The notes under the pieces were generated by a model that was not told where the DNA came from, did no database searches, and was given only the letters and a program-made list of their open reading frames with translations. A stretch of DNA of 64,000 bases, from NCBI RefSeq assembly GCF_011065405.1, contig NZ_CP047056.1, forward strand, positions 704,747 to 768,746, read 5' to 3'. Origin of the DNA: Succinivibrio dextrinosolvens. Lineage in GTDB: Bacteria > Pseudomonadota > Gammaproteobacteria > Enterobacterales > Succinivibrionaceae. Both the position numbers and the translations under genes were made by a program. Positions 10,501 to 18,862 of the stretch are shown piece after piece (within the stretch, counting starts at the first letter, position 1; every line of letters starts with the position of its first letter).

Positions 10501-10927
10501 TGTTGATACAGATAAGGCTGTTGAGGAAATAATCCGCGAATACAGAACCGAAGAAACAAAAGACTATGAGGCTGAACTGAAAACAGCACTAACAGATGTT
10601 GCCAAGACCATGAATGCAGGAGGCTACACTCAGACTAACGGTGTACCACAGGATCTTCTCAAGGTTCTGAAAGAGGCCGATGAAGTTTATTGCGAAGTGC
10701 CTTTCTGCTATATGGACAGTACTGGAAGCAAAAAAGAACTCTGGAACGGAGTTATTGACCTAATCTACTGTACCGAAGGTAAATGGCATATCGTAGATTA
10801 TAAAACAAACGCAGACGGTTCAGCTCTTGATAAGAAGTACTTTACACAGCTTGAAGCCTACAAAAAAGCATTCAAGGCAAATACAGGAGAGGAGGCTGAC
10901 GCGCTCACCTATCATATAGATGTCTAA
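7511..10927 (+). CDS. AddA-like UvrD-family helicase-nuclease
   Basis: The 1138-residue product has superfamily 1A helicase motifs in order: Walker A GAGSGKTT (K34), motif Ia ITFTKAAA, motif II LIDEFQDT (D394-E395), motif III GDPKQSIYRFR near 440, and motif VI YVAATRAK near 851-858. The C-terminal 130 residues form a RecB-type nuclease with the LLGTMTHRLMEM histidine, a D in NGVIDLIY and IVDYKTN near 1095. This is the AddA layout. The ATG at 7511 overlaps the end of the AddB-like gene (ATGAGTGA) and has GGAG upstream; a longer frame beginning at 7451 would be an artefact. Together the pair should form a two-nuclease, one-motor complex acting on DNA ends. Its link to an RNA-binding TROVE protein is unexplained. 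Confidence 0.82.
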   Translation: MSDIRLEQDMLSRNKIVSETNKNFFVEAGAGSGKTTMLVRRMVAMIEAGIPIEQICAITFTKAAAGEFYARFQKLLIERSNQNSDIKKTGQAGELPVPTEESVKKCREALEKIDLCFMGTIDSFCSMVLSEHPSEAKIPSDSKIISDEEVKNIYRQQFVKICAGNYGEMLQKKAQDFSSFYKNAEEVFAAGEAILMNNRNVEFQGIEAVGKANADEKFEQEKDNLLSMVAFLKDHQELKYTKEKNNLAAWNEIEDIYRNLDTKWSSNFESVLYAIGKLSKIRLIKETDDNYPYELGGFFRKGGSSGSWLECCVKAESDDNSEYIYEKLQKYRYHISMSFLTESVQVLEENMRSKGYLTFFDYLYYLREMLKTDAMTGGKLIRNIRESHRYFLIDEFQDTNPLQAEIFFYLSSDSPASQWNKCQPEPGSLFIVGDPKQSIYRFRSADVASYLKVKKLFSKPFGENLALTQNFRSTNMLCKYFNVCFTELMHNETENQSKFEEIPPKGETSPEIFQGIFINIDENQKDDTDTPQIAGIIETLVNNENYQLRDNDGIKRKLRYSDIMVITYGKKALKPIMTELYNRGIPSRVEGEVSFGQNEALCEVFKIYSAVSDLEDAVALYGALTGKLIGFNQDDLLYFIGHQGKISLKASFKKDAFKDEICLQIIDEIEKLNVLYHNSLNLTPAGLFSKIIDDFRAYEYTEAENLEVLYYALELLRNAEISGTVVTFKDASDYLYELLSGKSGEERCLSLIENKDAVHLANLHKVKGLEAPVVILAAANKPNDSLRNQIRVEHKDETSCGYLFGLKKEGKDTDEESSRFSKGNYFENPCFYDEKEEEKTAQSAEIERLLYVAATRAKNALIICERVVKGKTPIWEPLLIDGLTETFNIEENGSLSESSDITTDRVKAEKLYNDAGCCVLNNRDTLNATYETKTPSHLSVPSKLAEDSAETVISNERTVNVDSSNKASYSKTVHKFPDLLGTMTHRLMEMIVSTKCSVDTDKAVEEIIREYRTEETKDYEAELKTALTDVAKTMNAGGYTQTNGVPQDLLKVLKEADEVYCEVPFCYMDSTGSKKELWNGVIDLIYCTEGKWHIVDYKTNADGSALDKKYFTQLEAYKKAFKANTGEEADALTYHIDV

Positions 10928-11015
10928 TATTCAAGGATACAAAGAGTTGCAAACTATTTAGTACGACTTGATTCTGCTATAATCTGATTCATATGTTGAT
11001 GAAGGAAAAAGCTTT

Positions 11016-11864
11016 ATGTCTGAGAATGCAGTTAAACTGCAGAACAATCCCTATGGACAGTATTTATACGAAGATTTTCGTCAGGGGAACAGAGCATTTG
11101 CAGATAAAAGCTCAATAATCAAATCATTGGATGATGACAGTCTGAGCTATTATCCAGTGCTTTTACGTCCTCGTCGTTTTGGAAAATCTACATTTGTCCA
11201 GATGCTAAAGTGCTTCTATGACATTTCATACGAAAACAGATATGAAGAACTGTTTTCTGGTACTCATATTTATCAGGAAGGACTGGCATCACATAATTCT
11301 TATCATGTAATCGATTTTGATTTTTCTTCAGTTTCAACACTTGATCTTAACCAGCTACTTACCAGTTTCTCTCTGGCAATATCTGATGGAATAAGCGATT
11401 TTAAACGCAGATATCCTGATTTTATTTTTGATTATTCCAAAATTGATAAACTGGATCCCGCAGGTCTCTTTACTGAGTTTTCAATGGCATATGCCGACTA
11501 CGCAGGAAAGAAAAAGCTCTATGTTTTAATTGATGAGTATGATAATTTTGCAAATGAATTGTTATCACAGGATATAGAGCTTTTCCTTTCAATTACAGGG
11601 AAAAACGGTTTTCTGAAAAAATTTTATGCTTCAATAAAAAATCAGATAAAACGTTCTATTGCGAATACATTCATAACAGGAGTTTCATCTGTATCTCTTG
11701 ATTCTCTAACCTCAGGTTTTAATATCGCACGTAATATAACCGACAATGCCTTTTTTAATGAATATGCAGGTTTTACCGAGGATGAATTAAAAACTCTTAT
11801 TCCTCAGCTGGTTGATGTAGAAAAACTAGGTGTAAGTACAAAAGAAATCATGCATGAACACTGA
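11016..11864 (+). pseudogene. AAA-ATPase/PD-DEXK protein, N-terminal fragment
   Basis: The 282 residues cover the AAA-ATPase-like domain only. The conserved RPRRFGKS nucleotide-binding motif is near residue 52 and the Walker B-like LIDEYDNFA near 171. Full-length relatives in this window are about 540 residues, so the C-terminal half is missing. It reappears in the same direction at 13432 with the family's next conserved block (VYDGYCFSKQAE). The 1.57 kb between the two is an IS4-type insertion. A TATAAT-like box lies just before the gene at 10977-10982. Confidence 0.8.
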
Positions 11865-13431
11865 GAAAATCTCTTGACCTGCGCCTATTCTCTATATAGG
11901 TTGGTTAAGCATTTTTAGGCATCCTTGGAGTTTTAGATACAACTTCAATTATATGTCTAATGCTTTTACCTCTCATGCGGTTAGTAAAACTAGGAGCGCT
12001 TTTGGTATACGTTTTGAACAGTTCTAGATGTCGTTCAATGTATGACTTCAAGCGTTCTGCGCTATCAAGTGCCAGCTCTATTATGTCCATGAAGTGGCAC
12101 TTTATACGATTCACCTGTTTCTTTGGTGAAAAGGTTGTATCAGCAGCCTTTTGCAGCTGCTGACCAATAATCAGCTTGAGCAGATAAACAATCTGGCTCA
12201 GGTAAATTAGGGCCTGCACAATACCTGATTTACGGGTATTACACTTTTTGAGTGAGCAGAATCCCTTAAGTATTCTGAAGGAGATTTCGACCTGCCATCT
12301 GGCTCGGTACAGTTCTCCTATCTGAATGGCATCAAGAGTATCCTTCGGGATATTTGTTGCAAAGTATACATGTTTATCCAAAGCTTCATTGTATACGGCA
12401 ACAATTCTCTGTATTGAGCCTTCAGCAGTTAATACTTCAAAATCAAAGGTGCATTTTTTGTTAAAGAATTCATCTTTGATTTTGTAGTAGGTATTAAACC
12501 TTGTTTTAACATTTTTAAATTCGGTAACTGTTCCATCGGTGTTGTACTGATTGTAACTTACAACTTCTAGAGCAGAACCAGATTTAAGTTTAATCAGATA
12601 GTATCCTTTTGCATGGGCTATCTTAGGAAACAGCTTTTTTGATGGATATCCGGCATCGGCCAGCAGTAGTCTGTTTTCAAGTTTATACAGGCTGATTTCT
12701 TTTCTCTCAGAGGCAACTCCTGAGGTTATAGAAGAACACAGCTCTGTAAATGAACTTAATGACAGGGTGCGATGCAGTTTGGCTTCATTGGCATCTTCAA
12801 ATTTGCCTTTGTACTCTCTGCAGTTGCACGCAATTTCACTGCCGTCCTGAATCAGGAGATCAGTAAGGTTAGGCAATTTTAACCTTAATGCATCAACAAG
12901 CTCTTTTGTATCTGACAGAACCTCATTAATACTGATTTCATTGAGTCTGTCACAAAGAGACTTAAGGAATACCGGCATTTGCTTTTTATCAAGAAAATCG
13001 TAAAAAGGCTCCCAGGATAGAGACTCTTTACCTTTCTTAAGCATGTTGCAGGTGTATTCGTAGTGAATATTCCTGAGAGTGAATTCCTTGTCTCTGTTTA
13101 AAATTCCAATGACCGTGTAAATAAATACAGCAGGGTCAAACAGGCGGCTTCTGACAACAAGTTTGGTGTCATGAGCCAGATTATTAATTTCGAGATCTGA
13201 TAATACAGACTGTAGTAATGAGCTTAGAGAATTTGAAGAAAGATCTGATCTAGGATACAATGAGGACATGCGGTTGCTCCATTTTGTTTTTGTTGATTGC
13301 TATTTAATAATAAAATGAACAACCGCTTCTTTGAAGCCTCATCTTTTTAGATCGATATCTTTTCTAAATTAATCAGCTAATTACCCGTATAGTATTTAAG
13401 ATCCCGTGTATGAAAAGAAATAATTTCAAGA
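11865..13431 (-). mobile_element. IS4-type insertion sequence (ends not resolved)
   Basis: The 1.57-kb segment separates two parts of one ATPase gene and carries a single transposase gene on the minus strand. I could not find convincing terminal inverted repeats or a target duplication, so the limits are those of the interrupted gene and not true element ends. The gene on either side is otherwise colinear, which suggests simple insertion followed by drift. Confidence 0.55.
11905..13269 (-). CDS. IS4-family DDE transposase
   Basis: The 454-residue product carries the IS4 signature near the C-terminus, YRARWQVEISFRILK, which fits Y-x2-R-x3-E-x6-K and supplies the third catalytic acid. The middle contains LLADAGYPS, a typical second DDE block, and the N-terminal part contains LLIQDGSEIA, the likely first acid. 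The frame is complete, so the element may still be able to move. It acts by cut-and-paste DNA transposition at its own ends. It lies opposite in direction to the ATPase gene it interrupts. A 23-residue N-terminal serine-rich start (MSSLYPRSDLSS) is unremarkable. Confidence 0.85.
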   Translation of the reverse strand: MSSLYPRSDLSSNSLSSLLQSVLSDLEINNLAHDTKLVVRSRLFDPAVFIYTVIGILNRDKEFTLRNIHYEYTCNMLKKGKESLSWEPFYDFLDKKQMPVFLKSLCDRLNEISINEVLSDTKELVDALRLKLPNLTDLLIQDGSEIACNCREYKGKFEDANEAKLHRTLSLSSFTELCSSITSGVASERKEISLYKLENRLLLADAGYPSKKLFPKIAHAKGYYLIKLKSGSALEVVSYNQYNTDGTVTEFKNVKTRFNTYYKIKDEFFNKKCTFDFEVLTAEGSIQRIVAVYNEALDKHVYFATNIPKDTLDAIQIGELYRARWQVEISFRILKGFCSLKKCNTRKSGIVQALIYLSQIVYLLKLIIGQQLQKAADTTFSPKKQVNRIKCHFMDIIELALDSAERLKSYIERHLELFKTYTKSAPSFTNRMRGKSIRHIIEVVSKTPRMPKNA

Positions 13432-13712
13432 ATGAAGCCTGTTTATGACGGATACTGTTTTTCCAAACAGGCAGAGCAGACTGTCTACAATTCAGCCATG
13501 TGTCTTTACTATCTTGATGAAATTCGTAAACAGAGGATTTTACTAAATCCTGAAGATTACCTTGATCCTGCCTGTGATCAGGATGGATACAAACTTGAAC
13601 AGATTTTTTCACTGACCGACAAAACGATTGTTGATGAAATAATCGATACATATCTTCATGGCGATACTTTCTATGTAGATAAACTTTCAGAGAATATTAA
13701 TCTTAATAACGT
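13432..13712 (+). pseudogene. AAA-ATPase/PD-DEXK protein, middle fragment
   Basis: The fragment begins with MKPVYDGYCFSKQAEQTVYN and continues through the lid region found after the ATPase core in this family. It belongs with the N-terminal fragment ending at 11864. Its frame runs into the end of the TnpB element at about 13713, after which the residues (VSQIPSDKSEG) come from the element's hairpin. The PD-DEXK end of the gene is lost or lies in heavily decayed form beyond 15200, where one frame reads SLSNKEIRVVFS, faintly like the family's next block. So two different mobile elements have hit the same gene. Confidence 0.7.
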
Positions 13713-13860
13713 AAGTCAAATACCCTCGGATAAATCCGAGGGCTTGCTAGTCAGCATAATATAGGTACAAGCGATACCAATTGGTAATCTCCCTACACTG
13801 CCAGCATCATCGGACAATTGACAATGCCCGCTTTGAAAAAGAGTTTACTCTTAATCAGTT
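13713..13860 (-). ncRNA. Probable omega RNA of the TnpB element
   Basis: In TnpB elements the guide RNA covers the 3' end of tnpB and the right end of the element, and its guide portion is the flanking DNA. Here the minus-strand transcript downstream of the stop codon at 13855 would run about 115 nt to a hairpin at 13742-13723 and then into the ATPase pseudogene. The layout is right, but its boundaries and folding are inferred from position only. Confidence 0.45.
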
Positions 13861-15084
13861 ACTATCCTTTTTGTATCTAGGATTCTTTTCTCCTGACAGC
13901 CATCTCTTTCCAAGATTCTGAATATTCATGGCTCCAACTCTGTCATCATTGGATTTATAGCCGCATGGGCAGCTATACAGATGTCTGTTATGATCTCTGC
14001 TCTGTTTGTGGATCCTTCCACATACGGGACATCTCTGAGATGTGTATTTTGCACTTACCCTAAGTACTTCAGAGCCCGTCTCTTGAGCTTTGTATTTTAG
14101 AAACTGCTCCAGCTGGTAGAAGCTCCAGCTTCTTAGGTCATACCTCTGTTTTGCTGTTCTTGAAAGATTGCGCTCATCAAAACTTACACCGGTTAAATCC
14201 TCAAGAATAAACAGTGTATCTTTGCCATACTTCCTCACGAGTGTCTTTGATATCTGATGGTTTACATCTGACATCCAGCGGTTTTCTCGTCCGGATATAG
14301 CTTTTAGTCTTCGTCTTGCTGATTTTGTTCCTTTAGCCTGAAGCTCTCGTCTCAGCTTAAGGAATTTGTTTCGCTTTGTTGCAATCTTCTTTCCGCTTAT
14401 AAATTCGGTCTTTCCTTCTTCATCATAGCTTACAGACAGAAAGCGTAAGCCTCTGTCTATTCCCACTATATGTTTTACATTCTCTTTTTTGAAATCTTCT
14501 TTTTCTCTGGTTACAGGAATATGCAGATACCATAGGCCTTTGAGTTTCACAAGCTTCGCTGTTCCAAATCTCCAGCTGCCATCAAAATATTCTTTGAAAT
14601 GTTCTCTCTCATAAGTACATTTGATCCTTTCACCAAGGGTATTGATTGATAACAGACTTCCATTTTCAACAAAACTGTAATCTCTGTTGCGAACCAAATC
14701 TGTCTGAGGTCTGCTGAAAGACACCGGCTTAAAAAGCCATTCCAGTGTCTTTGGTATGCTCTGCCATTCGCCTTTCTCGTCTTTATAGCAGTATGGATGC
14801 TCTAAAAGCTGTTCTTTTACAGTTTTATATCTTGCAATAACTGTTTTGATGGATGACTGTGCAAGCTGAGATTTAAGTCTATACTTTCCTCTTATATCCC
14901 TGTACAGTACTTTATTGAGACTGAAGAAGTTCAAGTCAAAGGAATGGGTAAAAACGTATTCTGAAATAAAATTACATGCCTGTCGATACTGCTCCGTCAT
15001 CTGACGTAACAGTGTTTTCTGTTCTGAAGGTACATTAATTCTTATTTTTAATGTTTTTGTAAATATCAAAACAGTTTTCTCCAA
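13855..15084 (-). CDS. tnpB: TnpB, RNA-guided endonuclease of an IS200/IS605-group element
   Basis: The 409-residue product shows the RuvC-like acids of TnpB: D in HIVGIDRGL, E in FILEDLTGV and D in SNDDRVGAMNI. Between the last two is the zinc ribbon RCPVCG ... CPCGY, with four cysteines present. Length and motif order are those of an intact TnpB. These proteins use an omega RNA copied from the element's own right end to cleave the donor site after excision, which favours retention of the element. There is no tnpA beside it. The tail (EKNPRYKKDSN) is basic, as usual. Confidence 0.9.
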   Translation of the reverse strand: MEKTVLIFTKTLKIRINVPSEQKTLLRQMTEQYRQACNFISEYVFTHSFDLNFFSLNKVLYRDIRGKYRLKSQLAQSSIKTVIARYKTVKEQLLEHPYCYKDEKGEWQSIPKTLEWLFKPVSFSRPQTDLVRNRDYSFVENGSLLSINTLGERIKCTYEREHFKEYFDGSWRFGTAKLVKLKGLWYLHIPVTREKEDFKKENVKHIVGIDRGLRFLSVSYDEEGKTEFISGKKIATKRNKFLKLRRELQAKGTKSARRRLKAISGRENRWMSDVNHQISKTLVRKYGKDTLFILEDLTGVSFDERNLSRTAKQRYDLRSWSFYQLEQFLKYKAQETGSEVLRVSAKYTSQRCPVCGRIHKQSRDHNRHLYSCPCGYKSNDDRVGAMNIQNLGKRWLSGEKNPRYKKDSN

Positions 15085-15364
15085 GCCATATAATCCCTAT
15101 ATTCTAACAGTTATTGTAAAGAAATTCTTTAAGATATATAGCCTGAGTTGGCAGAGCTCCGCCTCAGACTATAAGTCTGAGGTTTCCGCTCTGCTATTTT
15201 TTTTGATGAAACATAGACATTAAGAGTCTTTCCAACAAGGAAATCAGAGTCGTGTTTTCTTAGAAAGAGATTACTCAAACCTTTTTGCTCAGGCTTAAAT
15301 TTCTATATGACCTACGGATCCTGTTTTATTTGTTTTTGGAAGCATCTTGTCTTCGTCTTTGACG

Positions 15365-16948
15365 TTAATTGCTCTTTTTCATCTGCTCAATAAGACAGGA
15401 ATGTTCCTTTGTGGCTTTATCATAGTTAATGCCAACTAAAATAATATTGCCACAGTAATCTTCAAGAGATTCGGTGTAGTGTTTCTCTTTTATCTGCTCA
15501 AGAGCTGTTTGGGCATCTTTGTTCCATTTAAGCTCTATGACAAGTGCCGGTATGTTTCTATCCGCTTCTCTTTTAGGAATATATACAATATCAGCAAAGC
15601 CTTCACCTGACGGCATTTCTCTTACAGGCTTATAGTAATTCTCAATACAGGCCAGATAGGCATTCTGTACCACGTAACTTAGAGTTTCTTCAGAATTGTA
15701 TTTGATGACTGATGAATACTTTGAGTGGTATTTTCTGATGCAGTCAGCTACATAGGCTCCATCACCTTCGTAGGTCTTTTCCAGTATTTCTTCAGATGCC
15801 TTAATCAGGTTCAGATATTCACTGAACCGGCAGGTATCTACTGCATCCTTAAGCGTAAGTCTTACTTCTTCATTAGGCACATATACTCTGCCATCTGTAT
15901 AGGCAAGATAGCCTAAATGGATAAGATAGGTAATTACAGCATCTTTTGAAGTTAATGAAGAAATATCGTTATTGAAGAGTCTGGTATTGATGCCTGTTAT
16001 AGCACTGCCGTCCAGCATCATGAAGATGTCGTCCTTGAGTCCTTCAAAGTTCATGCTGATTAAGTCTGATACGCTCTCAAAACTTGCGGTATTTCCCCAA
16101 TAGGACTGAAATCTTCTGGATACAATCAGATTCATGATTGAATTTGGATTGTACATATGCAGATCATCTAACACATAGCCGTCATACCAGCGCTTGATTT
16201 CATTAAAATCTAAATCATGCTCTTTACAGATTACTTTTACTTCATCTTCAGTGAAACCATAGAAAGCACTGAATGGAGTTGGGTTTAATACTGTATATTC
16301 TCTGAAATTATTAAGTGCAGACTGGGTATTGTATCTTTTTATTGGAAGAATACCTGTAATGTAGGCAAGCTCAATCACTCTATCGGAGTCATTACCCTTG
16401 AACATGGTTCTTAAGAAATCAACATAAGCAATTTCAAGTTTCTCATCATGAGAGTGGTCTCTGAAAATTCCATCCCACTCATCGATAATCACAATGAATC
16501 TTTCGCCTGTTTGGCTGTTGATTTCGGATAGAGCACTAAAAAGGTCTTTTTTATTACCAAAACAATTAGGAAAAGCCTGTTCCAATTCAGAAATAACCTG
16601 ACTGGTTATATATTCCAGGATGCCTTCAGTTCCATGATTTCTGCCAATCATCTTTACAATGTCTAAATTTATGACATTGTGTTTATTGAGTTCTTTTTCA
16701 AAAGAAGGATCATTTGCAATATTTAATTTAGAAAACAGCTCTTTTGAATCACAGCCTTTTGAGTAGTAGGCATTGATCATTTTGGCATTGACGGATTTTC
16801 CAAAACGACGGGGACGAGTAAGACAAACATATTGAGACTCTGTATTTAATAAACCGTTTAAAGTTTTTAACAGCAAAGATTTGTCAACAAAATATGAACG
16901 TAATGTTTTTTCAAAACTTTCATTGTTGCAATTTAAATACTCTGCCAT
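15365..16948 (-). CDS. AAA-ATPase-like / PD-DEXK_9 protein
   Basis: The product has an N-terminal AAA-ATPase-like domain with RPRRFGKS as the nucleotide-binding motif and VIIDEWDGIF as Walker B. A C-terminal PD-DEXK segment reads EGFADIVYIPK then ALVIELKWNKDAQTALEQI. This is the standard two-domain order of a family very abundant in gut anaerobes. Its function is unknown; defence and mobile-element roles have been suggested. The ATG at 16948 gives 527 residues beginning MAEYLNCNNESF, matching the start of homologues; an upstream extension to 17023 adds 25 residues with no family support. It is one of four intact members in the window and the most distant from the duplicated pair at 21-25 kb. 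Confidence 0.85.
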   Translation of the reverse strand: MAEYLNCNNESFEKTLRSYFVDKSLLLKTLNGLLNTESQYVCLTRPRRFGKSVNAKMINAYYSKGCDSKELFSKLNIANDPSFEKELNKHNVINLDIVKMIGRNHGTEGILEYITSQVISELEQAFPNCFGNKKDLFSALSEINSQTGERFIVIIDEWDGIFRDHSHDEKLEIAYVDFLRTMFKGNDSDRVIELAYITGILPIKRYNTQSALNNFREYTVLNPTPFSAFYGFTEDEVKVICKEHDLDFNEIKRWYDGYVLDDLHMYNPNSIMNLIVSRRFQSYWGNTASFESVSDLISMNFEGLKDDIFMMLDGSAITGINTRLFNNDISSLTSKDAVITYLIHLGYLAYTDGRVYVPNEEVRLTLKDAVDTCRFSEYLNLIKASEEILEKTYEGDGAYVADCIRKYHSKYSSVIKYNSEETLSYVVQNAYLACIENYYKPVREMPSGEGFADIVYIPKREADRNIPALVIELKWNKDAQTALEQIKEKHYTESLEDYCGNIILVGINYDKATKEHSCLIEQMKKSN

Positions 16949-17147
16949 CGAATAAAACCTTCTCTTACTTATAACTCTCAATACTATTATACGATATAAC
17001 GAAAATAAACGTCTCTCCACCAAAACTTTTTTGAAACGACATCGCTCTTCTTAATTAAATTATCTTGTCGGTGAAATATAATCTCGATATTAGATAGTAC
17101 CAAAAGTCTTTATAAGATTTTTTTACGAAATCATAATACTTATCCGG

Positions 17148-17177
17148 ATCTGGAATAGTCCTGTTTTATCCTTTAAA
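17148..17177 (+). promoter_or_regulatory. Shared island promoter motif upstream of the 17290 gene
   Basis: ATCTGGAA at 17148-17155, 16 bases, then TTTAAA at 17172-17177. It is the closest match to the motif upstream of the Y RNA candidate; the two share GGATCTGGAA, AGTCCTG and CTTTAAA. It links an otherwise anonymous gene to the RNA repair genes. Confidence 0.6.
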
Positions 17178-17186
17178 TAGAAATGG

Positions 17187-17206
17187 TGAGTTAAGATCTT
17201 AACTCA
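17187..17206. promoter_or_regulatory. Perfect 20-base palindrome just downstream of the promoter
   Basis: The sequence TGAGTTAAGATCTTAACTCA reads the same on both strands. It starts about ten bases after the -10-like element, near the expected transcription start. It could be an operator for a dimeric regulator or a 5' hairpin in the transcript. No other copy was seen in the window. Confidence 0.5.
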
Positions 17207-17289
17207 TCATCTCTCCCCTTCTTCTTTTTCTTACTCATTACCTTTAAAGCACAACTGTTTAATGAATAACGTTCACTGAGGTGAAAAAA

Positions 17290-18087
17290 ATGTTAAGAGA
17301 TCTATATGACGGTGAATATGATCCTATGTATTTCAGCGTTGATTCAAAGGCCGCAGCTGACTTAATATTCGAGAATCTTAAGAATAAATTAGCTGCAGAT
17401 ACAAACATCAAAGCAGGCATCATTTCCTATGAAGTCTCTGATGATAAGAAAGCTAAAACAGAAGCATTTATCAGGATGCAGAGAGCTTCAGATAATACAG
17501 TTCCATATACTCCTGACAATCAGATCTGGAATGACTATATTGAAGCTTTCTGGGGCGGTTACTTCAGGTCATCTGGATTCCATAGTGATTTCTACAGAAG
17601 AGAGTTTTTAAAAGATAATGAACTTTTATCCGCGCTGGCAGCTTTCTATAGAGAGTCTAACGATGAAAAACTGAATTGTCTGATGTCCATTTTCGAAAAA
17701 CAGCAGTTTAACGTTAGTGCTTCCGGCCTTATTTTCTCTGTGTACAAAGAATTATATTTGCCATCGGCCGATTTTATCATTAAGCATCTGGGTAAATGTT
17801 TCCGCATGATTACAAAGGAGAAACTGACTGAGCCGCCCTATTCCTCCCAAAATACCATTAACAATCTAAAGGAGAAAAAGGAATATATTCTAAAGATCCT
17901 TGAAATGTATGACATCAGGCCCTGTTCATATAAAGAAGAGAAAAAAGCAGCTTCTTTGCTTGAAGAATGTATCTGTGAGTATTATGACTCGGATAAATAC
18001 CGAAAGGAGTTAGGAGAAATTCTGGCTAAAAGTCAGGAATTGTGTGCTGCCATAGATGACATGTATGACAGAGAAGATCATGCCTGA
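17290..18087 (+). CDS. Hypothetical protein, possible member of the RNA repair regulon
   Basis: The 265-residue product is soluble and charged, and has no motif I recognise. The ATG at 17290 has GAGGTG six bases upstream; a GTG three codons earlier (17281) overlaps that site and is less likely. The gene stands alone between an ATPase gene and a YqiA-like gene. Its only informative feature is the upstream promoter motif shared with the TROVE, RNA ligase and DIP1984 genes. The C-terminal part is helical and rich in Glu and Lys (KEEKKAASLLEECICEYY), possibly a coiled coil. Confidence 0.7.
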   Translation: MLRDLYDGEYDPMYFSVDSKAAADLIFENLKNKLAADTNIKAGIISYEVSDDKKAKTEAFIRMQRASDNTVPYTPDNQIWNDYIEAFWGGYFRSSGFHSDFYRREFLKDNELLSALAAFYRESNDEKLNCLMSIFEKQQFNVSASGLIFSVYKELYLPSADFIIKHLGKCFRMITKEKLTEPPYSSQNTINNLKEKKEYILKILEMYDIRPCSYKEEKKAASLLEECICEYYDSDKYRKELGEILAKSQELCAAIDDMYDREDHA

Positions 18088-18201
18088 AGTGCATAACTTT
18101 TAGCGTTATTCTTGGCTGTGATTCGTTTTAAGCTATATGGACAGGAAATAGAATCGAGGTTAATTCAATTATACCTGCCTCATTATTTAAGGAGATGAAA
18201 G

Positions 18202-18807
18202 ATGTACGTTTATATTCATGGACTGAACTCTGATGGCAGAAGATCTGCGGCTCTTCTGGAAAAAAGCTTAAAAGAAAAAGTTGTAAGACTTGAATGGCAG
18301 TGCGACCGACCTTTTGACGAGAATATCGCCTATCTTCTGCATGAAACTGAAGATCTGGAAAAGCAGATGGACGATCTTGAGAATATGGTGATTATCGGCA
18401 GCTCCATGGGCGGTTACTATGCTGCTGTTATCGCTGTACTTAAATGCTATTACTGCGTTCTCTTCAATCCTGTAATCAATCCTAAGAAGACGCTGCTGCA
18501 GTTTAAGGGACTCAATCGTAACTTTGCAACCGGTCAGATCTATGAGCTTACTGATGAGCTGATTAACAGCTACCGTTTTTCAGGAAAACTAAATAAGCAT
18601 GGAATTCCAAGATATGTAGTCTTAGGCAGAAACGATACTGTCCTTGACTACAGAGAAGCTGAAGAATTCTACAGAGGCTGCAGTATTACCGAGATTACGG
18701 ATGAAGAGCATCAGATAAAAGACTACGAGCCATATGCAAAAGAAATATTATCAATGAAATATGCCGTTTGTTATATCGATCCTGACGAACTTGAAAGTCA
18801 AAACTAG
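18202..18807 (+). CDS. YqiA/YcfP-family alpha/beta-hydrolase
   Basis: The 201-residue product belongs to the UPF0227 (YcfP/YqiA) esterase family. It starts with YIHGLNSDG, the oxyanion-side HG motif, and has the nucleophile elbow GSSMGGYY near residue 69. The likely acid and histidine are in LGRNDTVLDY and DEEHQIKDY. The usual length is about 180-200, so it looks complete. It is cytoplasmic, with an unknown ester substrate. RBS AAGGAGATG lies just before the ATG. Its last 80 codons occur twice more downstream as fragments, each abutting the 3' end of an ATPase gene, so it took part in local duplications. Confidence 0.8.
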   Translation: MYVYIHGLNSDGRRSAALLEKSLKEKVVRLEWQCDRPFDENIAYLLHETEDLEKQMDDLENMVIIGSSMGGYYAAVIAVLKCYYCVLFNPVINPKKTLLQFKGLNRNFATGQIYELTDELINSYRFSGKLNKHGIPRYVVLGRNDTVLDYREAEEFYRGCSITEITDEEHQIKDYEPYAKEILSMKYAVCYIDPDELESQN

Positions 18808-18860
18808 TTTTGCATTTTCTCAATAAAACACTGATGTTCTTTGGTGTCTTTATCGTAGTT
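18808..18860 (-). pseudogene. Leftover 3' end of an AAA-ATPase/PD-DEXK gene
   Basis: These 53 bases match the ends of the ATPase genes at 21270 and 23252 (C-terminal codons ... HQCFIEKMQN) and follow the YqiA gene in the same convergent arrangement. After 18860 the similarity stops abruptly and becomes WYL-gene sequence. This marks a deletion or recombination joint. Confidence 0.7.
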
Positions 18861-18862
18861 CT

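Larger units (their letters stand above)
13713..15200 (-). mobile_element. IS200/IS605-group element carrying only tnpB
   Basis: The element is recognised from a tnpB gene flanked by subterminal hairpins. The hairpin at 13723-13742 (8-bp stem, 4-nt loop) lies past the 3' end of tnpB. A nested hairpin lies at 15151-15194, outer arms 15151-15157 and 15188-15194, inner arms 15162-15169 and 15175-15182. No tnpA is present, so it would depend on a transposase elsewhere. Such elements insert without target duplication, so the exact ends are approximate. The lower-coordinate end cuts into an ATPase pseudogene. Confidence 0.7.
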
